Source of the DNA: Bacteroidales bacterium UBA3389
GTDB lineage: Bacteria > Bacteroidota > Bacteroidia > Bacteroidales > P3
Reading direction: 5' to 3'
NCBI GenBank assembly: GCA_002358835.1
Contig: DEPP01000101.1
Span: forward strand, 1 to 6,163
DNA length: 6,163 nt
The notes under the pieces are model-generated. The model made no database searches. It was given only the letters and a program-made list of their open reading frames with translations, and was not told the DNA's origin. The first letter of the stretch is position 1. Each line of letters opens with the position of its first letter. Shown piece by piece: positions 5,121 to 6,163 of this stretch. The position numbers and the translations under genes were made by a program.

Positions 5121-6163
5121 ATGAAACTAAATAAGTTAATTAATTTGTTAATCGTTATTGAATTGCTTTTCGTATCATCAAAAGTAGATGCACAAATTGA
5201 TACAGCACATGTACAATATACACATATAAATCAGTATATTTATCCTCATTTGATGGATCCAAATTATACGAGTGTAGCGACGTTATATTGTGCAGAGCTT
5301 ATACAACCTGCTTTTGGAATGTTCGTTTCAGAGGAAGTAGGCACTTGGTCCGGTCTTGCTCAACGCTATGAGGTAAGAGATGATAGCATTAAAATAATGG
5401 GAGCATCTCTGATGGTTAGAGAACCTTCACAATATCTGCCATGGGAAACTCATCAGATAACAATCAGTATATGGGATAGCACAATGAGTAATGAAATATA
5501 TTCTCAGACATTTATTGATGGAAGTTGCTGGGATAGTATTCAAACCCCACCGAATTCTTCACTTCCTTTTATCGAATTTCTATTTGATGATACAATAACC
5601 CTATATGAAGATTATCATATAGCAGTTTATTATGAAAAAATTTGCTTCCAAATTGGGATGTCTCTGCCAGTGTTTATGACACTTAGCGATTACGCTTGTG
5701 ATCATCAATATCACGGATGTTGTACGCCTTATGGAATCAGTACAAAATACAAACCATACGTCAAATTTGGTTGTGATAATAGAGATTGGCGACATGTTGA
5801 TAGTGTGAATAATTGGGCAGGTCCTCAAAATACTTATCATTTTACAGCAAGGTACCAAAAAATGCAAGAAGATGTTAGTGATCCAAATCATTATTTAAAT
5901 AATCCATCTTCTGATTCGTACGATCCAAATGTTGTTTTATGTGATACTGTTGTTTATAGGGCATTTGGCTTATTGCCTATAAGAGCATTAACAGATAACG
6001 ATTCGACATTAACAGGCGATGATTCGACATCAACAGGAGGTGGCTCAACTTCGACAGATAATGATTCAACATCGACAGGTGGCGGAGATAGTTATATAGC
6101 AACGGTATTGGCAGATGAAGACATAGAACTTTATCCGAATCCTGCCGATGAAGTTTTGAATAT
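5121..6163 (+). CDS. Secreted protein with type IX secretion C-terminal sorting domain (3' end outside window)
   Basis: The frame runs open from ATG 5121 to the window end, giving 347 complete codons. Residues 1-24 form a signal peptide (KLNK start, hydrophobic 6-18, cleavage VDA|Q). Residues about 25-290 are a probably beta-rich domain that I do not recognise. Its mature part has eight cysteines (57, 136, 175, 193, 200, 201, 218, 274), an even number compatible with disulfides outside the cell. Residues 292-324 are a Ser/Thr/Asp/Gly linker of heptad repeats. From about 335 the sequence IELYPNPADEVLN matches the start of a type A T9SS sorting domain (YPNPxxxxLN), which directs outer-membrane passage and is usually cleaved with attachment to the cell surface. 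The domain normally continues for about 60-80 residues, so only its beginning is seen. The gene has its own promoter and a long leader. Function is unknown. Confidence 0.88.
   Translation, partial: MKLNKLINLLIVIELLFVSSKVDAQIDTAHVQYTHINQYIYPHLMDPNYTSVATLYCAELIQPAFGMFVSEEVGTWSGLAQRYEVRDDSIKIMGASLMVREPSQYLPWETHQITISIWDSTMSNEIYSQTFIDGSCWDSIQTPPNSSLPFIEFLFDDTITLYEDYHIAVYYEKICFQIGMSLPVFMTLSDYACDHQYHGCCTPYGISTKYKPYVKFGCDNRDWRHVDSVNNWAGPQNTYHFTARYQKMQEDVSDPNHYLNNPSSDSYDPNVVLCDTVVYRAFGLLPIRALTDNDSTLTGDDSTSTGGGSTSTDNDSTSTGGGDSYIATVLADEDIELYPNPADEVLN
5994..6077 (+). repeat. Four imperfect in-frame 21-bp repeats encoding a heptad linker
   Basis: Units start at 5994, 6015, 6036 and 6057 and encode DNDSTLT, GDDSTST, GGGSTST and DNDSTST; a fifth, partial unit (GGGDS) follows. 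The shared part is the STxT half, and the first three residues alternate between DND, GDD and GGG. The repeat lies between the unknown domain and the sorting domain of the secreted protein, where a flexible linker is expected. Synonymous differences (TCG/TCA for Ser) show the copies are not recent exact duplications. Confidence 0.8.

Noticed and set aside
5601..5891. A 96-codon minus-strand ORF inside the secreted-protein gene, and other minus-strand ORFs within the operon
   Set aside because: They are antisense to well-supported genes, lack recognisable domains and promoters, and have compositions expected of shadow frames.

Overview
The window looks like a piece of a Bacteroidota (Bacteroidales-like) chromosome. 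The signs are its AT-rich composition, a PorP/SprF-family outer-membrane protein, a PorE-like TPR/propeller/OmpA protein, a secreted protein reaching a type IX secretion system (T9SS) sorting domain, a Bacteroides-type promoter (TTG-N19-TATATTTG), and coding starts without clear Shine-Dalgarno sequences. The genus cannot be fixed from the sequence alone. All genes lie on the + strand.

Positions 1-4562 look like one transcription unit of five genes: the 3' end of mtaB (tRNA methylthiotransferase), an unrecognised lipoprotein, an SSAT-like GNAT N-acetyltransferase, a PorP/SprF-family protein and a PorE-like multidomain protein. Junctions are tight: 4-bp overlap, 7-bp gap, 18-bp gap, 16-bp overlap. 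A strong intrinsic terminator (4582-4618) closes the unit. The last two genes form a functional pair: an outer-membrane barrel of the T9SS PorP type and a periplasmic protein with an OmpA-like domain that could tie it to the cell wall. The first three genes have no evident link to secretion apart from the lipoprotein, which is probably also an envelope protein.

Positions 4563-5120 hold no large gene but are not empty. After the terminator come four tandem copies of a 21-bp repeat (4622-4705), then about 145 bp in which nothing convincing is seen, then a promoter (4850-4879). It is followed by a possible 16-codon leader ORF (4904-4954) whose stop codon directly abuts a perfect 10-bp hairpin (4955-4989), and by about 130 nt of AT-rich untranslated sequence. 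The layout resembles a cis-acting RNA regulator of the next gene.

From 5121 to the window end runs a secreted, cysteine-containing protein. It has a signal peptide, a Ser/Thr/Asp/Gly heptad-repeat linker and the start of a YPNP-type T9SS C-terminal sorting domain, and is cut off by the window edge. It is probably cargo of the secretion system to which the upstream porP-porE-like pair is related. Whether that pair serves this particular cargo is unproven.
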